Positions 11,357 to 22,938 are shown, counted from the first letter of the stretch. The stretch is 64,000 bases of DNA from Umbilicaria muhlenbergii (GCA_000611775.1 KK106981.1:2727211-2791210), one strand, 5' to 3'. The notes: generated by a model not told the origin, from the letters alone. Made by a program: numbers and translations.

Positions 11357-12403
11357 TTAAGCCAAGATGGCTTCCCGTTGTGGCGCCTCAGTTTCGTATT
11401 CAATTTCCATCCGGGGTCCCTTCTTCTTGGGTTTCGGTGGAGGCGCATTTCCACGTTTCCTCTTTGCTCCAGCTGCGGGCTTCTTCAGCTTCCCTTCGTC
11501 CCCTTCGCTGCTTTCGTCGCTTTCATCGCTTTCATCTTCATCCTCCTCGTCACTATCAACCTCCTCACCACTTTCGCCTCCCAACCACTCCTCTAGATCG
11601 CCAAGATCGTCTTCGTCCCCTTCTACATCGCTGACGTACTCTACATCACCCATATCCTCCTCTTCCATTTCGTATTCTTCGTCCAGCTCCTCCTCATCCT
11701 CGATACCCTCGTCGAGATCCTCGTCTCGCTGACCTTCGCCACCTCTCTCCAACCCCCTCAAGACCTTTTTCCATACGCCCTCTTCCACGTTCAGTGGTCT
11801 GTCGCCGTATGCACCACTGCGCAGCCTCTCGATGAGCTCCCTCTCAATAGCTCGCTCGACCTTCGCAGCGGCCTCTGCTTTCCGTTCTCTGGTCTCTTCT
11901 CTTCTCCGTATCTTTGGTGCTAGCTTTGGCACAATCTTCTCACCTAACCTCTCCGCTTCCTTTGCTAATCTTCGCATCCGAATCGCCACTTGGGTGAGTC
12001 TAGTAAGTCTCTGCTTACACTTGTGGATAAGGAACTTCGGCCAGTAGATGAGCCGCTCGTCTATCTGTTCCAAAGCTTTCGCGTAGTTCTGCGAGAGTTT
12101 GATCCGCTCCCATAGCTTGGAGGGCATGTGTGCGCGCTCGATCGTCTTCATGTAGAGGTAGAGGGTACCGGTTTCGGGGTTTGAGCGGATTGTGGCATAA
12201 CGAGAGTTTGCAAGTGGACAAGACTGGCGGTTGCAGAAGCCGGTAACATTATATTCGTTACGGCAGAAATTCTGTTGCTTGGGTGTTCTGAGGGACTTCG
12301 ATTAGGATGATGTGTTGTCGCAGGTATTCGACCAAACTCACTTTAACTTGAAACTGCAGTGGAATTGGTTGATCACGGACCATACAATCTCATCTGAGGC
12401 CAT
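11357..12403 (-). CDS. MAK16: MAK16 ribosome biogenesis protein
   Basis: Nucleolar protein needed for 60S ribosomal subunit maturation (25S/5.8S rRNA processing). Two exons, 12403-12342 and 12287-11357, with a 54-bp intron, join in phase to give 330 residues. The N-terminus MASDEIVWSVINQFHCSFKL is the family signature. It is followed by KQQNFCRNEYNVTGFCNRQS, whose cysteines belong to the family's N-terminal Cys cluster, and by the highly conserved MKTIERAHMPSKLWERIKLS and LIYWPKFLIHKCKQRLTRLT. The C-terminal third is extremely acidic (long Asp/Glu runs, about residues 185-285) and ends in a Lys-rich, nuclear-signal-like segment. The intron position just after the first 20 codons is sensible for this gene. 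The gene is divergent from MSS1. Identification is secure. Confidence 0.95.
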
Positions 12404-12994
12404 TGATGCGGATGAAGGGGTTCTGAAGGGCTGCACACAACGTGTGCGGTCAGTTGAAGTGGTTGCTGAAGGCTCACGCGAGATGGACAGGAAAATCATC
12501 CATTATCAAAAGGGAACTTTTCGCGAGTCTCCTCAGTCCAAGCGCGCTAGCTACTCTGGGCCCTCTCGCGCTCGTCACTAGCCCGATGCAGATTAAGGGT
12601 GCTGGAAGAGACACAATCACATGGCTTGCAGCTGAGCCATACGATAAGTTAGTACTTATCATCATGATGACAGCGGATCTCCTTGCAAGGCTTCACGCCG
12701 CCTCCGTGATTCACGAACTTGAGTCAAAAGTAGACACTTTTCATGAGCACGCTGAGCTACGTGAGGCGCCCTCTTGGTGCTACTCAGCACGACTCCTCAG
12801 ACTTGTGACAGGGCTTGCATGAAGTGTGAGCCGCTAGCTGTTCGCATCCGTTTAGCCCACATGCCGCTATAGACAGAACTTGAGGCGCCTTAGAAACCCA
12901 CCTCGTTTCTGATACTCCCAACGGACGCTTAATTGGAGCCCGCTTCCTTAGGTAGCTACATGGCCCGGCTTAAGTCATAAACATCAGTAAGGTG
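12404..12994. other. Divergent promoter region between MAK16 and MSS1
   Basis: About 590 bp separating the start codons of two divergently transcribed housekeeping genes, so both promoters must lie here. Overlapping short open frames in this stretch show no family features and were not accepted. Confidence 0.55.
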
Positions 12995-14953
12995 ATGAGG
13001 CCTTGTCTTTGGCATGGTCTTTTGGTCCCAAAATGTCCACCAGGCGCCAAGCTGTGGTCCCCCAGGGCATGCCAACTGGTCCATCCGGACAGACCTTTAG
13101 GGCCTTTCCACAATGTCCGCCAGAATCCTGGCATCAGGTTCTTTGCAGAACACAAACTGGTGCTTAACTTGAGCGGAGCGACTGGGGCCACTTTCGGTAA
13201 AGACGATGCTACGATCTACGCCCTTTCCACGGCTCCTGGCCGGGCTGCAATTGCGATAATTCGGATTTCTGGTCCAGCTTGCATGGCGGTATGGGTTCCA
13301 TCTTACGTCTGGAGTACTTTATGTAACTCTTCGTAGACATACCAAGTTTTATGCCCAGGGCGGCCTCCGCCAAAGCCTCGCAAAGCCACTTTGCGCACTT
13401 TATACTCCCCAGAACTTCAGGGCAACTCTTCGCCAGATGTACTAGACCCTGGTGCACTTGTGCTTTACTTTCCACATCCCGAGACAGTGACTGGCGAAGA
13501 TGTGCTAGAGCTCCATGTTCATGGGGGACCTGCAATCGTCAAGGCAGTACTTGCTGCAATCCCCAAAGCTGTTACAAGATCACCTGATAACGGCAACTAT
13601 GTCGTTCGGTATGCTGAACCCGGAGAATTTACCCGACGTGCCTTCTATAACAACAGACTTGATCTGACCCAGATCGAAGCTCTGGGCGATACCTTGTCTG
13701 CGGATACAGAACAGCAGCGTCGTTTAGCAGTCGGCGGGACTAAGGACAGCCTTGCAAAACGCTATGAAGCCTGGCGCCAGCAATTACTATACGCTAGAGG
13801 TGAGTTAGAGGCACTCATTGACTTTTCTGAAGATCAGCATTTCGAAGAGTCGCCTGCAAAACTGGTCTCGTCGGTGGCAAAGCAAGTTAAGCAGCTCAGC
13901 TCACGAGTGCAAGCAAGCATCCGAAACGCATCACGCGGGGAACTTCTACGGGGCGGGATCTCCATCGCTCTTGTAGGAGCCCCGAATGCAGGAAAGAGCT
14001 CGCTTCTGAACCTGATTGTTGGACGCGAGGCAGCTATTGTAAGTAAAGAGGAGGGTACCACAAGGGACGTTGTTGAGATCGGCGTCGATATCGGAGGGTT
14101 TTATTGTCGGTTCAGTGACCTTGCTGGGCTTCGTGGAGGCTCATCTCTGGAGTTTGCTTCTACGGCTTCGACTAGCATTATCGGAGAGGTAGAAGAGGAA
14201 GGTATCAGAAGAGCTAAGGAACGAGCTTTGGCCGCTGATGCTGTAATCGTCATCCTCTCACTAGAGCCCAAGGAAGAATCGCTCGACATCAAACTGAATT
14301 CCGAAGTGCGAGCAACAATTGCGAAATGTGATAGCGACAGACAGAAGATTATCTGTGTGGTCAACAAGTGGGACTTGGTGCGCACACACGGCCATGACCC
14401 AGAAATCGTACATCAAAAGATCCTACGGTCATTGGCAGCGGATCCGAACCTCACAATCGTGCAAGGTCGAGTGTACTGCGTCTCTTGTGAGGACGCTCGT
14501 CAAGGTGGGGAACCCCTTTCCGATCCAGGACACTTTCAGTATTTCCTCCGATGTTTGACTGGGGTCTTCAAGAAAATGACGTCCGCTGTCGACGTGTACG
14601 GCTCTCAGGGACCTGTTTCTTGGGATGAATCTCTTGGGGCGAGTGAGCGGCAGCGGCTGCTGCTCCAGCAGTGCCTCAATCATCTCAATGCTTTCGTCCT
14701 TCTAGTGAAGTCTTCAGAAGATCAGTCTGACTCCAATTCAGAGAACGCAGAGATTGATGTAGTCCTTGCTGCAGAAAGTCTCCGGGCTGCTGCGGACTGC
14801 TTGGCGAAAATCACCGGCAAAGGAGAAACCGGAGACGTAGAAGAAGTCTTGGGAGTGGTTTTCGAAAAGTAAGTCACAGGGCAATGAATTGGACAATATG
14901 AGTGACATTGATGTAAATTGACAAGCTACTGCAGATTCTGCGTGGGGAAATAA
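12995..14953 (+). CDS. MSS1: Mitochondrial tRNA modification GTPase, MnmE/MSS1 family
   Basis: With its MTO1/MnmG partner, this family makes the 5-carboxymethylaminomethyl modification at the wobble uridine of mitochondrial tRNAs. Three exons (12995-13288, 13337-14868, 14935-14953; introns 48 and 66 bp) join in phase to 614 residues. The folate-binding N-domain starts at DDATIYALSTAPGRAAIAII and includes VLELHVHGG and EPGEFTRRAFYNNRLDLTQI. The G domain shows G1 GAPNAGKSS, G2 GTTRD, G3 DLAG (usually DTAG) and G4 NKWD. The tiny last exon restores the family's C-terminal catalytic motif: FCVGK then stop (C-x-G-K). The start is the first in-frame ATG; about 70 residues before the N-domain could be a mitochondrial presequence, but the exact start is less certain than the rest. 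Confidence 0.93.
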
Positions 14954-15153
14954 AGCGCCGACCATGCCAATTTTCCCATCCTCCAAACAATGCAAAATCT
15001 ATATCTCGGATCGGAGTTACCCTGGACGCCAATGCTGCAAATCTATATGCCCATCCGCGCACGCTTATGCTCACGAAATCAATCCGCCCGTATCAAAACT
15101 CCGGAAATGCCCAATGTGCTTTGCCCATGCTGTGTTGGAAGCTTTCGCATCCT

Positions 15154-15381
15154 TCATGCCCAGTCGTAGGACATACGCCGCCATGAGCCTTCCCGTGCGG
15201 TTGGCGTCGTTATCGTCGGCGACGATTGTTCGTGGCTGGCTTGGGTGCCTTCTTGCGTGGCTGAGCGCGCCGTCGAGTTGTATCCGCCTCGCCCGAAGGA
15301 GACTTGGATGGTGGGCATGGATGCGGTGCCGGAGCGGGAGTGGAACTTGGACGCAACACCGTTGTATCCGCCGCGACCCAT
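15154..15381 (-). CDS. Small DUF3602-like protein with GRGGYN repeats
   Basis: Predicted 75-residue soluble protein with two GRGGYN motifs (MGRGGYNGVASKF and SFGRGGYNSTARS), rich in Ser, Thr and Gly and without membrane segment or signal peptide. Repeated GRGG-x-N motifs in a short, low-complexity protein are the hallmark of the fungal DUF3602 family, whose function is unknown. The open frame continues upstream to 15897, but the codons before the ATG at 15381 look like untranslated leader (isoleucine/tyrosine-rich, tandemly repeated DNA), so I chose the ATG directly before the first GRGGYN. It is convergent with MSS1, whose coding end lies 200 bp away. Confidence 0.65.
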   Translation of the reverse strand: MGRGGYNGVASKFHSRSGTASMPTIQVSFGRGGYNSTARSATQEGTQASHEQSSPTITTPTAREGSWRRMSYDWA

Positions 15382-15497
15382 TGTGATAGTGGATATGGCG
15401 GTTGAGGTGGGTGTGGTGGAGGATTGGGGTGGCTTCTTGGCTGGGGTGAGGTGGTAGGGTGCGAGCTTGATTTGTTGTATAGACTTTATTCGGGGCG

Positions 15498-15601
15498 GTT
15501 GGCTTGTGGTATGGATGTTTGGCTGGATAGAAAAGGATATTTGGATGAGGTTGCTTGTGGTATAGACGTTGGCTGGATAGAAGAATAGGATATCTGACTG
15601 A
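15498..15601. repeat. Two imperfect ~52-bp tandem copies in the DUF3602 leader
   Basis: GGTTGGCTTGTGGTATGGAT (15498 onward) and GGTTGCTTGTGGTATAGACG (15549 onward) start two copies, each continuing with TTGGCTGGATAGAA and GGATAT. They lie 120-220 bp upstream of the DUF3602 start codon on the minus strand, most likely in its 5' leader. Confidence 0.7.
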
Positions 15602-15605
15602 GGTT

Positions 15606-17722
15606 GGTTGTTCTTATACAAGATGCAGATATACAAAGCCCGAGTATATAAGATCGATCTATCTGCAGTAGTACCGAGTAATAGACAGAGACTTCGAATG
15701 TTTGATGATGCCCCAAAACCAACAGACGTTGGCCTGACATATATACCCCCCTCCCCACCCCTACCCTCCAGGCAACTGCGCAGCAGCCAGTCAGTCCGTC
15801 CACCTGCCCCCAACCCAAGAAAAAACCCAATGACTCCCACGCGCATTTCCAAACCCGGAAACCCAAGCCCCCCTCCAACATCCCTCCGAAGGCTCACTCC
15901 GTCAGTCAGTCATCACCCATCATCCCTAAACGACGCACATGGCAAAGGGCCGCAAAACAGCCTCGCCGGGCTGCAACGCCGTCCAATCGCCTCCTTCCAG
16001 CTCCTGCAAGAGGCAGCGTACCTGACAGACAGTCACTCACGCTTATCTTACTTGCATGGCCCCGGGTGCCAGGCGAGGGAGGGATGACAGGGTCTGTTCC
16101 ACGTGGCTCGGCAGGGCTGGGCTGGGTCCAGGACTCGATGTAATTTCCGCCGTGCCCGTTATTGCCTGCCTGCCTGCCCAGGTTCGGATGTCAGGTACGC
16201 TGCATGCAATGCGATGGAAGGGAACGAGGAAGGGTGGGATGAGGTGAGCACGCATGGGGTGAGCATGACGAATATGAGCAATGCGATGGCGCACGAGGCG
16301 GCCCAGTCACGGCGTCAGCCCTCTCCCGGGCGTGGAATGGTCGTCGCTTGCTGCAGGCGCTGGCTTTTCGGATTACTACGTGGGAAGCAGGGAGTTATTT
16401 TCTGCAACGGTGGAGGTGGAGTTGTGGAGCTGCGGCTACGGCTGAAACGGGCGGGCGCACATGGCTTTGGACAAGGGGATGTTGGGTTTGGGACCCTGCA
16501 TGTGGTGGTGGTGGTGGTGCGAGGGAATATGGGAAATGCGGTAATGGGGGGGGTGCTTTTGGGTTTGCAGGAGATGAGGCTGAAGGTGCGAGAGTGAGAT
16601 GGGGAGGGGTCGAGGGAGGCTGTGTGTGAGGGTTCGAGGACGCAGGACTATTTGGGTTAGTGTACCACGGCGGGGTCGTGGGAGCTATTTTGGGAGCGCA
16701 AGGGTGGGAGGAAGCTTGGTCGGTAGTAGTTAGGCGGGAGCTCGATGGGGTATGGTGGGTTCGCTTTTGGCGGACGGAAGGTGACTGTGATGATGCTTGG
16801 TAACGAGTACGACTTGTTATTATTATTTGTCGTGATGACTGTTTCTCTCGTGGTACCTTTGACGAGCTTTCTTTAACGGGTTCCTTCCAGTCGGGCTTGG
16901 TAGCTTGGGATTGCAGATGGAGGAGCTGACTGGTAGGGTTTTGGATAGACGACTCGATCGGTACGTCTTGTTGCCCGGTCGCTGCGCCTGCCTGGGGATG
17001 GGATCGGAGATTGATAAGAGTCAGATTACTGATATAGAGATCATTCTTCTATTTGTAGCGGCTTGATCACATGCTCCTGGTAGCCGGTGCTGTTACTGGT
17101 TGCTTGTAATCTTCAAAAGGAGGAACAGGCTTACCAGGACCGGGACGGTATTGTTGGGTGATGCCTAATACTACCGTTTCAAGGATGTCGTGTTCAAAGA
17201 GAGTAAATGCAGACCGTCAATTCTGTTCTGTGTATACCTGCTCCATAGTTTGGAATAGTACCAACAGTGTCATAGATCAGCCGAATCATCTCAAACAGCG
17301 CAACACCTATACGCCCTGCCAGACCCCCCTCTAACCTCTGTAAACCCTAATTAGGCCATCCTGGTCGTCTTCAAAACTTTTCGATAACATCTGCCGCACG
17401 CTCCGCCACTACTTGGACACCTCATTGTATGTTCTCCCAAGCTACCATCGAATATACATTCGTATCCGTAACCCAAAATTCTTCCCCAATACACCTTCGA
17501 ATTTCTATCAATCACTGCGCCTATCTTCTCAAGGCAGAATCGCACACGTGCCGCATGGGTGCATGTTGGAAACAAAATTGCGCCTACAGTGCCCCTCGGT
17601 TGCGTCTAGAACTGCTGATCCCCACCCCAACGGGCTGACGCCGGCATGAATTCTTTTTAAGGAATGCGACGGCATGATAGAGACATCTGTTTCAGAGTAC
17701 TGGACATGCCGGGAGTTGATCT
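15606..17722. other. Long stretch without a confirmed gene
   Basis: About 2.1 kb. It should include the promoter and leader of the DUF3602 gene. Between about 16040 and 16620 several overlapping GC- and G-rich open frames exist on both strands, but none has a recognisable domain, splice structure or convincing composition. A GT repeat (GGTGGTGGTGGTGG, near 16505) is present. Confidence 0.5.
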
Positions 17723-19163
17723 TCACGTGGAAAGGGCGACATAAAATAGCCCGGATCTACAACGGGTGGGGGAGAAGGATCGTTGGGGTTGCAGTGGTGG
17801 TGCCGCGAAAGACAGGATGCGGCGGCGGAGAGGCGGAAATTGACATGTAATTGCTGAGGTGGGTGATAGCGAAGTCGCCTTTACTGGCAGGCTTCCTGAG
17901 GTGGCATTGCAATGCATCTGCTCCGACGAGGAGAGAGCCCCTTTTGGGATTTCGGAGGGTTGAGTGGATACAATCGTATTTTTATCTCTTGCAATGGAAA
18001 ACCCTGGCAATGTTGGTGCTGCAAACCCATTTGTTGAGGAACTGTGCGAGCCGTTTCTGGTCTTTTGGATCGAGCAAGTCAAAAAATAGCACCAAAGCAG
18101 ACGGATCAAAGCCTCCAATCTGGGTTGGGGGCGTGCGGTTGGTAGGCACATAGTGTAGCTTGGATGGTTCCAGAATTTCTTGCCACATCACTTGTTGATA
18201 CTATCGACGACTTCGACGCAGATACTGGAAATGAAATGATCCAGAAGGTACTTGCTGAACCCTGGATTGGGACCTCCAACATAAATCGCATACGGTTGGG
18301 GAAGTTCGAATAAACTTATCTCAGAGAGCTTACTAGTCAAGTAAACTTGAATATTCCAGCCCGAGGAAACTCCTTTTTGCAAATGCTTCGTCGTGACGTA
18401 TCGTATGCCATCTTTGGCGAACGAACCGCCAGTAGCGAGTATGGATCCATCACCAACGTTTCCGTGGAATGCCTTCAAGACTTTTTCAGCAACGGCTTGA
18501 CCGGACACGCAGAGAAATGGCCTAACAGCAATAAGAGCAGAATACCTCGATTTATCGTAGCCTGATTTCGATATCTTGGGGTCGGTTGATGAAGAGTTGA
18601 GAAGGAGTACCAGTGGCAGATCCGTTGAGAGTATCACGCGTCACTGCGTCCTCGGGTTGGGGAGTATTTCTGTCGAGGCCTTCTTGTAGTCCAGGGATCT
18701 AAGCCAGCCAGTATTGAACTGGGCACGGCTTCTCTTTGACCATCTTGTCGAAATAGTATGCCGTGCGGGTTTTCCACACATGCTGGAACTTCCCCTAGTG
18801 TGTTGCGATGTCTTCCAATTCCATTCGGTATTGCCCAGCGTAACCCAGCCATCCATGCCTAACCCTGATGAGTAGAACAAGGCCATGATATTGTTGGCTT
18901 TGAACCCTCCGAGCATTCGCCCTTCGGGTTGACTGGTTTGCTGCCCATAGAGATGTTCCTAGAGAACAAAGTAGGTGTCAAGTTGACGAGTTGCTCAGCG
19001 ACCGGGACCTGACCACCCTTTCAGCATGGACAATTTGAAGGAACTGCGTATCGGCGCCTGCCAGTTGCAAACCTCCGTTCACGTTGACCAGAGTAGAGTC
19101 TCTGGCTGAATACAATCCGCATCGTCTAGCACTGGCGCTCAATACGTACATTAGCCGGTCCAT
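17723..19163 (-). pseudogene. Unrecognised degenerate coding-like region
   Basis: Several adjacent minus-strand frames look protein-like but do not join into one model: ARRCGLYSARDSTLVNVNGG (19163-18978), EHLYGQQTSQPEGRMLGGFK followed by MALFYSSGLGMDGWVTLGNT (about 18960-18790), VWKTRTAYYFDKMVKEKPC in another frame (about 18780-18700), and a 149-codon frame (18637-18188) ending in QPYAIYVGGPNPGFSKYLLD. The frame changes at least twice without good splice sites, which suggests an inactivated host gene. I do not recognise the family. An intron-rich gene that I failed to model is the alternative. Confidence 0.3.
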
Positions 19164-21740
19164 AGCCTAGCGAAACTTGACTTTGTTCCCGTTTCTAGTT
19201 ACCGCGATATACCGCGCCTTCCTTGAGCTTGTGGCATTGATGCTTTGAGGATTGCAGCATCCACTCTGCTCAAACAAGAGTGGCTGGATGCAGAGACCGC
19301 CTCTTCATGAGTGTGTGAAGTTGAGAATGATCATTCGGATGAGGCTGTCAAAGGCCACAGGGTTGGTGGTGCTCGAACATGCTCTGACAAGGGCTTATGG
19401 TCCTCTGCGCTCCGTTCATGTAGTTCAAGATTTTAAGAGTTGCTTGATCCATCCCAAGGTACGGTAGGACCTGGCGCAATGAACACCGGATACACACACG
19501 CCGTAGCAGCAATCATCCATGCTTGCCGTGTGGTTACAGACGCGTCATCACTTACGTCTTATATTGACGTTGCACAAACACAGAACAAGTTGTAAGAGGC
19601 AACAGCGCAATAGCGAACAAGACAGCATGGATAAGGCATCTGCAAGAAACTACCAGCGGGAAGTAGTTGAGCTTTCGAATCTCCAGCTGGATAACTGCCG
19701 AACGTTGCTTTCAGAGCTGAGATGTGAAGAGGCTGGAGGGAGGGTTCAGCTGAGGAGGTTGGGAGCTGCTTGACCCTGCTGCGTGCGTAGCGAACGTCAT
19801 TCGTGCTTTAGGTAGATTCGGGACACATGACTTCTTCATTTCGATGCTCCTGATTTGGTTTGCCATCTGCATACTCCGTACAAAGAAGAAAGACTGGGGT
19901 GCATCTTCACTTGCTTGCCTCCGTGGAAGTCTTTGGTGGCAAACAAAGGTTCTTTAATGGGGTCGTCAGTGCAGGCTGGCAACGAAGGAGCTTAAGAATC
20001 GGTTGCGGTACTCGGCAGCGGTGTTATGCAAGAGGTACGTGCTGCAGAACGATCGCAGCTGGATTTAGGCAGTAATCTCAAAGCGCTGCAGGGTTTTCCC
20101 GTCCTGCCTTTGTGTTTACGTCGCAGCGATCGAGTGTGTTCCCTTTATTCGGCTGTTCAGCTGGGCATACTTGCATCAGGCAGGCCATTTGCGGTAGGTA
20201 CAACACATGGGCGGATGCGGTTCCATTCTCGGAGGGTCACAGTGCTGAGTCCACTACTACGATGAAGTGGTACAGCGCGAGAAATTATGTCATACTGATG
20301 CAACATCTGTTGATTCACTGAGTCGCCTTCGCGTTATGTTGGTTCGATCCTTGAGGATGATTACGGTAGGTAAGGATTGTGATATCGGCGCTCCGTCATA
20401 GAGGTCCGTTATAGTGGGAACTGTGGGGAATCCTTTGTTCCAGTGTTTGCCTTCGTCGCATTGGCTGGCGCCCGTGGAGTACTCGGTAACTTTATATGGA
20501 CTTACATCATGTTCGAGGTCAGTAGGGCACGCGACGTCCAATGATGTCGCGGGGAAAGACAGAGCAGATTGGGCGTGACATGTTTTGAATGCAAGATCCC
20601 TTCATCACAACAAGTGACTCTACACAACAAGAGCGGCGGAGATGTGCCCTTTGTGTGATTTGCGCTGGTAACAGGAAAGGTTTCATGTGCTTGCGTGTTC
20701 CCTTGCCAATTGCCAACCAACCCAGCCACACGTCTAGGCCCTCTCACCCGTTGCCCCTGAAGCCGCAGGATTCCGACCGGGGTATGACGTGAGCGCAAAT
20801 TAGCCACAGCAGGTTTTTCCCAATCACGGCCAGCCTGCCTTGCGATTTCCACACTCAAGTACTGCTACCGATGTCGCACAAATCTCTCAATGTGATGGAA
20901 TAATGCATCGACACCGCGCGACGGCTGGGGGAGTGGCGGGGGTGAGTCCATGCAATCATAAAGAGACGGAGTGCAGTTCCAACCACAGCAGGTACCCGTT
21001 AAGCGCAGTGACCAGCCCAGTGGCGGTCTCCGGCTCGGATTGCTTTCGACAACTCCACCGTAGAAGCGACCCTCCGATATTTCCACAGTGCAGACGGTCA
21101 TATCACTCAGGACTCAGACGAGGAATACGATCACAGCGGGAGCCTTTCCACTGCTACAACATACACGGTCCTCTCACCGTTCTCCTGAGACTCGCAGCTC
21201 GCGAGTGGTGCCCTGTGCATGCGCCTGCCGTGACGATGTCCCCGGTTAAGCATTCGTTTATCGTGACTCTGATTGCACCGGCCAACGGTGATGCTCGCCC
21301 AATGATCCTGGATGCCGCCGACGACCCTGGTCAAGCTGATTTGGGGGGCCACCACGCTCGTTTCCAAGCTTTCCTGCCCGTTCATTCACGCCTGCCAAGC
21401 GCGACAGCAAATTGCACTTTCCCAAACAACTTAAATCTCAATTGAGTATTTGCCTGGCCGAAAGGCACTAGCAGCAACACCTAACTTCCCGGCCTTCTCT
21501 TCCCTACCTCATAAGCTTTCGTCCTCCGGATCCCATTTCCATCTTCTTCTCCTTCTCCTTTCCTTTCACCGTTCAACTTCAACCTCTTCAACCTCTTCAA
21601 CCTCAACCTCAACCTCCACCTCCACCTCCACCTCAACACCTCAACGCGCCCACACTCAACATCCGCCACGCTACCTAACGCGTCAACTTAACCACCTCAT
21701 CATCTACCTACCCAATTAACCTAATAACACTAGAAGCAAT
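19164..21740. other. No confirmed gene; upstream region of the CFEM gene
   Basis: About 2.6 kb containing only unsupported short frames (the longest, 20840-21445 on the plus strand, has no recognisable domain). The last 300 bp are the likely promoter and leader of the CFEM gene, including a pyrimidine-rich repeat at 21573-21645. Confidence 0.5.
21573..21645 (+). repeat. Pyrimidine-rich hexamer microsatellite upstream of the CFEM gene
   Basis: Repeats of (C)TTCAAC, then CTCAAC, then CTCCAC, about 12 units. This lies 95-170 bp before the start codon at 21741. CT-rich tracts of this kind are common around fungal transcription starts, so it may be part of the core promoter or leader; it could also vary in length between strains. 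Confidence 0.7.
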
Positions 21741-22938
21741 ATGAAGGGTTTCGTGGTAGCCGTTGCCGCGCTCTGTGTGAGCTTGAGCGTCGCCCAGGAC
21801 CTCAGTGCCATCAACAACCTCCCAGCATGTGGTGTACGAGTTCTCGACGCGTGTGATCTGATGAGCTTCAAGCTGACAATCGCCTAGAAAGTTTGCATCA
21901 CCAACATGCTGGGCCAGGCACAGCAGCTGGGCTGTTCCAGCCAGACCGATGTTTCCTGTCTATGTAGCAAGGACAACTTCCGCTTTGGCATCCGCGATTG
22001 TCTTGCCGAGTCGTGCTCTTCATCGGATGACGCGACTACCACCACTTTCGGGAACAGCCTCTGCGCAGGTTCGTCTTTGTAACCAAGAAGACGTTGGATT
22101 TGAAGCTGACATTTGCCTAGCTTACGTCTCTGGTGGCTCTGTCTCCGTAGCTACTGTTACCGCCACATCCGTGACTGGTACGAGCACTATTGTCGTTAGC
22201 ACAGGCACGGACTCGGCAGGAAACAATGCTACCCAGACCATCACGGGAGTGACACCGGGAACACTTGCGGTGGCCGGTATTGTCATCACGACGACTAACT
22301 CTGCTGGATCGACGTTCACGACAACTGAGCTCACTTCCACAACCAGTCTCCCGGGTTCTGCTGGAGTCCCAGTTGGAGGAGTTGTGGTTACCACGACGAA
22401 TTCTGCCGGGTCAACCTATACTACGACGCTCATCACCACGTCGGCTGCGGCGGCGGCGAACGCAACCACCGTCACCACCACTGACACTGTCGGCTCAACG
22501 TTCACTACCATCGTTGGCGCTGGTGGCTCGAACGCTACTGCTACTGGCAGTGGCACCTCGGGCGGAGCTGGTGCTGTGGTTATCACGACGACTAACAGCG
22601 CTGGCTCAACAATCACCACAACCGTTACCGGCTCAGTAGTTAGCGTGAGTACTTGCTGTCATCCCTTATATCAAATCTACCTTTGAGTCTTCCGATTATC
22701 TTCAGCTTGGAGCACCAAAAAACTGACCGTGAATTGTTCTTAGTCTTCGTCTGCGCCATCCACTTCCTCCGGCGAATCATCTTCAGCGGCAACCACCACG
22801 TCCGGCGGAGAATCCACTTCATCTGCAGCCTCAAAAACTTCGGCTAGCGCCAGCGCAACCAAGAGTGGCGGCGCCAACGCTCTCGCTGTTCCTGCATTTG
22901 CCGGTGTTGCTGGTATGGCCGCTCTTGTCTTCCTGTAA
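21741..22938 (+). CDS. CFEM-domain GPI-anchored surface protein with Ser/Thr repeats
   Basis: Secreted, probably GPI-anchored wall or membrane protein. CFEM domains are fungal-specific eight-cysteine modules; some bind haem and others act at the host or surface interface. Four exons (21741-21833, 21888-22068, 22121-22644, 22744-22938; introns 54, 52 and 99 bp) give 330 residues. MKGFVVAVAALCVSLSVAQ is a signal peptide. The CFEM domain (about residues 20-92) has eight cysteines, from LPACGKVC through DVSCLCSKDNF and IRDCLAESC to NSLCA. A long Thr/Ser/Gly region follows with four copies of a TTTNSAGST-type unit, then an Ala/Ser-rich stretch. The C-terminal hydrophobic tail (NALAVPAFAGVAGMAALVFL) fits a GPI signal. 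No individual function can be assigned. Confidence 0.9.
22279..22626 (+). repeat. Four in-frame copies of a ~16-codon TTTNSAGST unit
   Basis: Copies start near 22279, 22381, 22465 and 22576. They encode VITTTNSAGSTFTTT, VVTTTNSAGSTYTTT, VTTTDTVGSTFTTI and VITTTNSAGSTITTT, separated by variable Thr/Ala/Gly spacers. The repeats lengthen the O-glycosylation-prone stalk of the CFEM protein. Confidence 0.85.

Noticed and set aside
11367-11732. Ser-rich 121-codon plus-strand frame
   Set aside because: It is the exact antisense of the Asp/Glu-rich C-terminus of MAK16.
15154-15897. Treating the whole 247-codon frame as the DUF3602 protein
   Set aside because: The upstream two thirds consist of tandem leader-like DNA and low-complexity codons; the family-like motif starts exactly at an internal ATG (15381).
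20338-20350. GTTCGATCC word resembling a tRNA T-arm
   Set aside because: No matching acceptor stem, D-arm or anticodon arm is present around it; no convincing tRNA gene was found in the window.
20840-21445. 201-codon plus-strand open frame
   Set aside because: No recognisable domain, unusual composition, overlapping minus-strand frames of similar quality and no splice context; it looks like a chance frame in GC-rich sequence.
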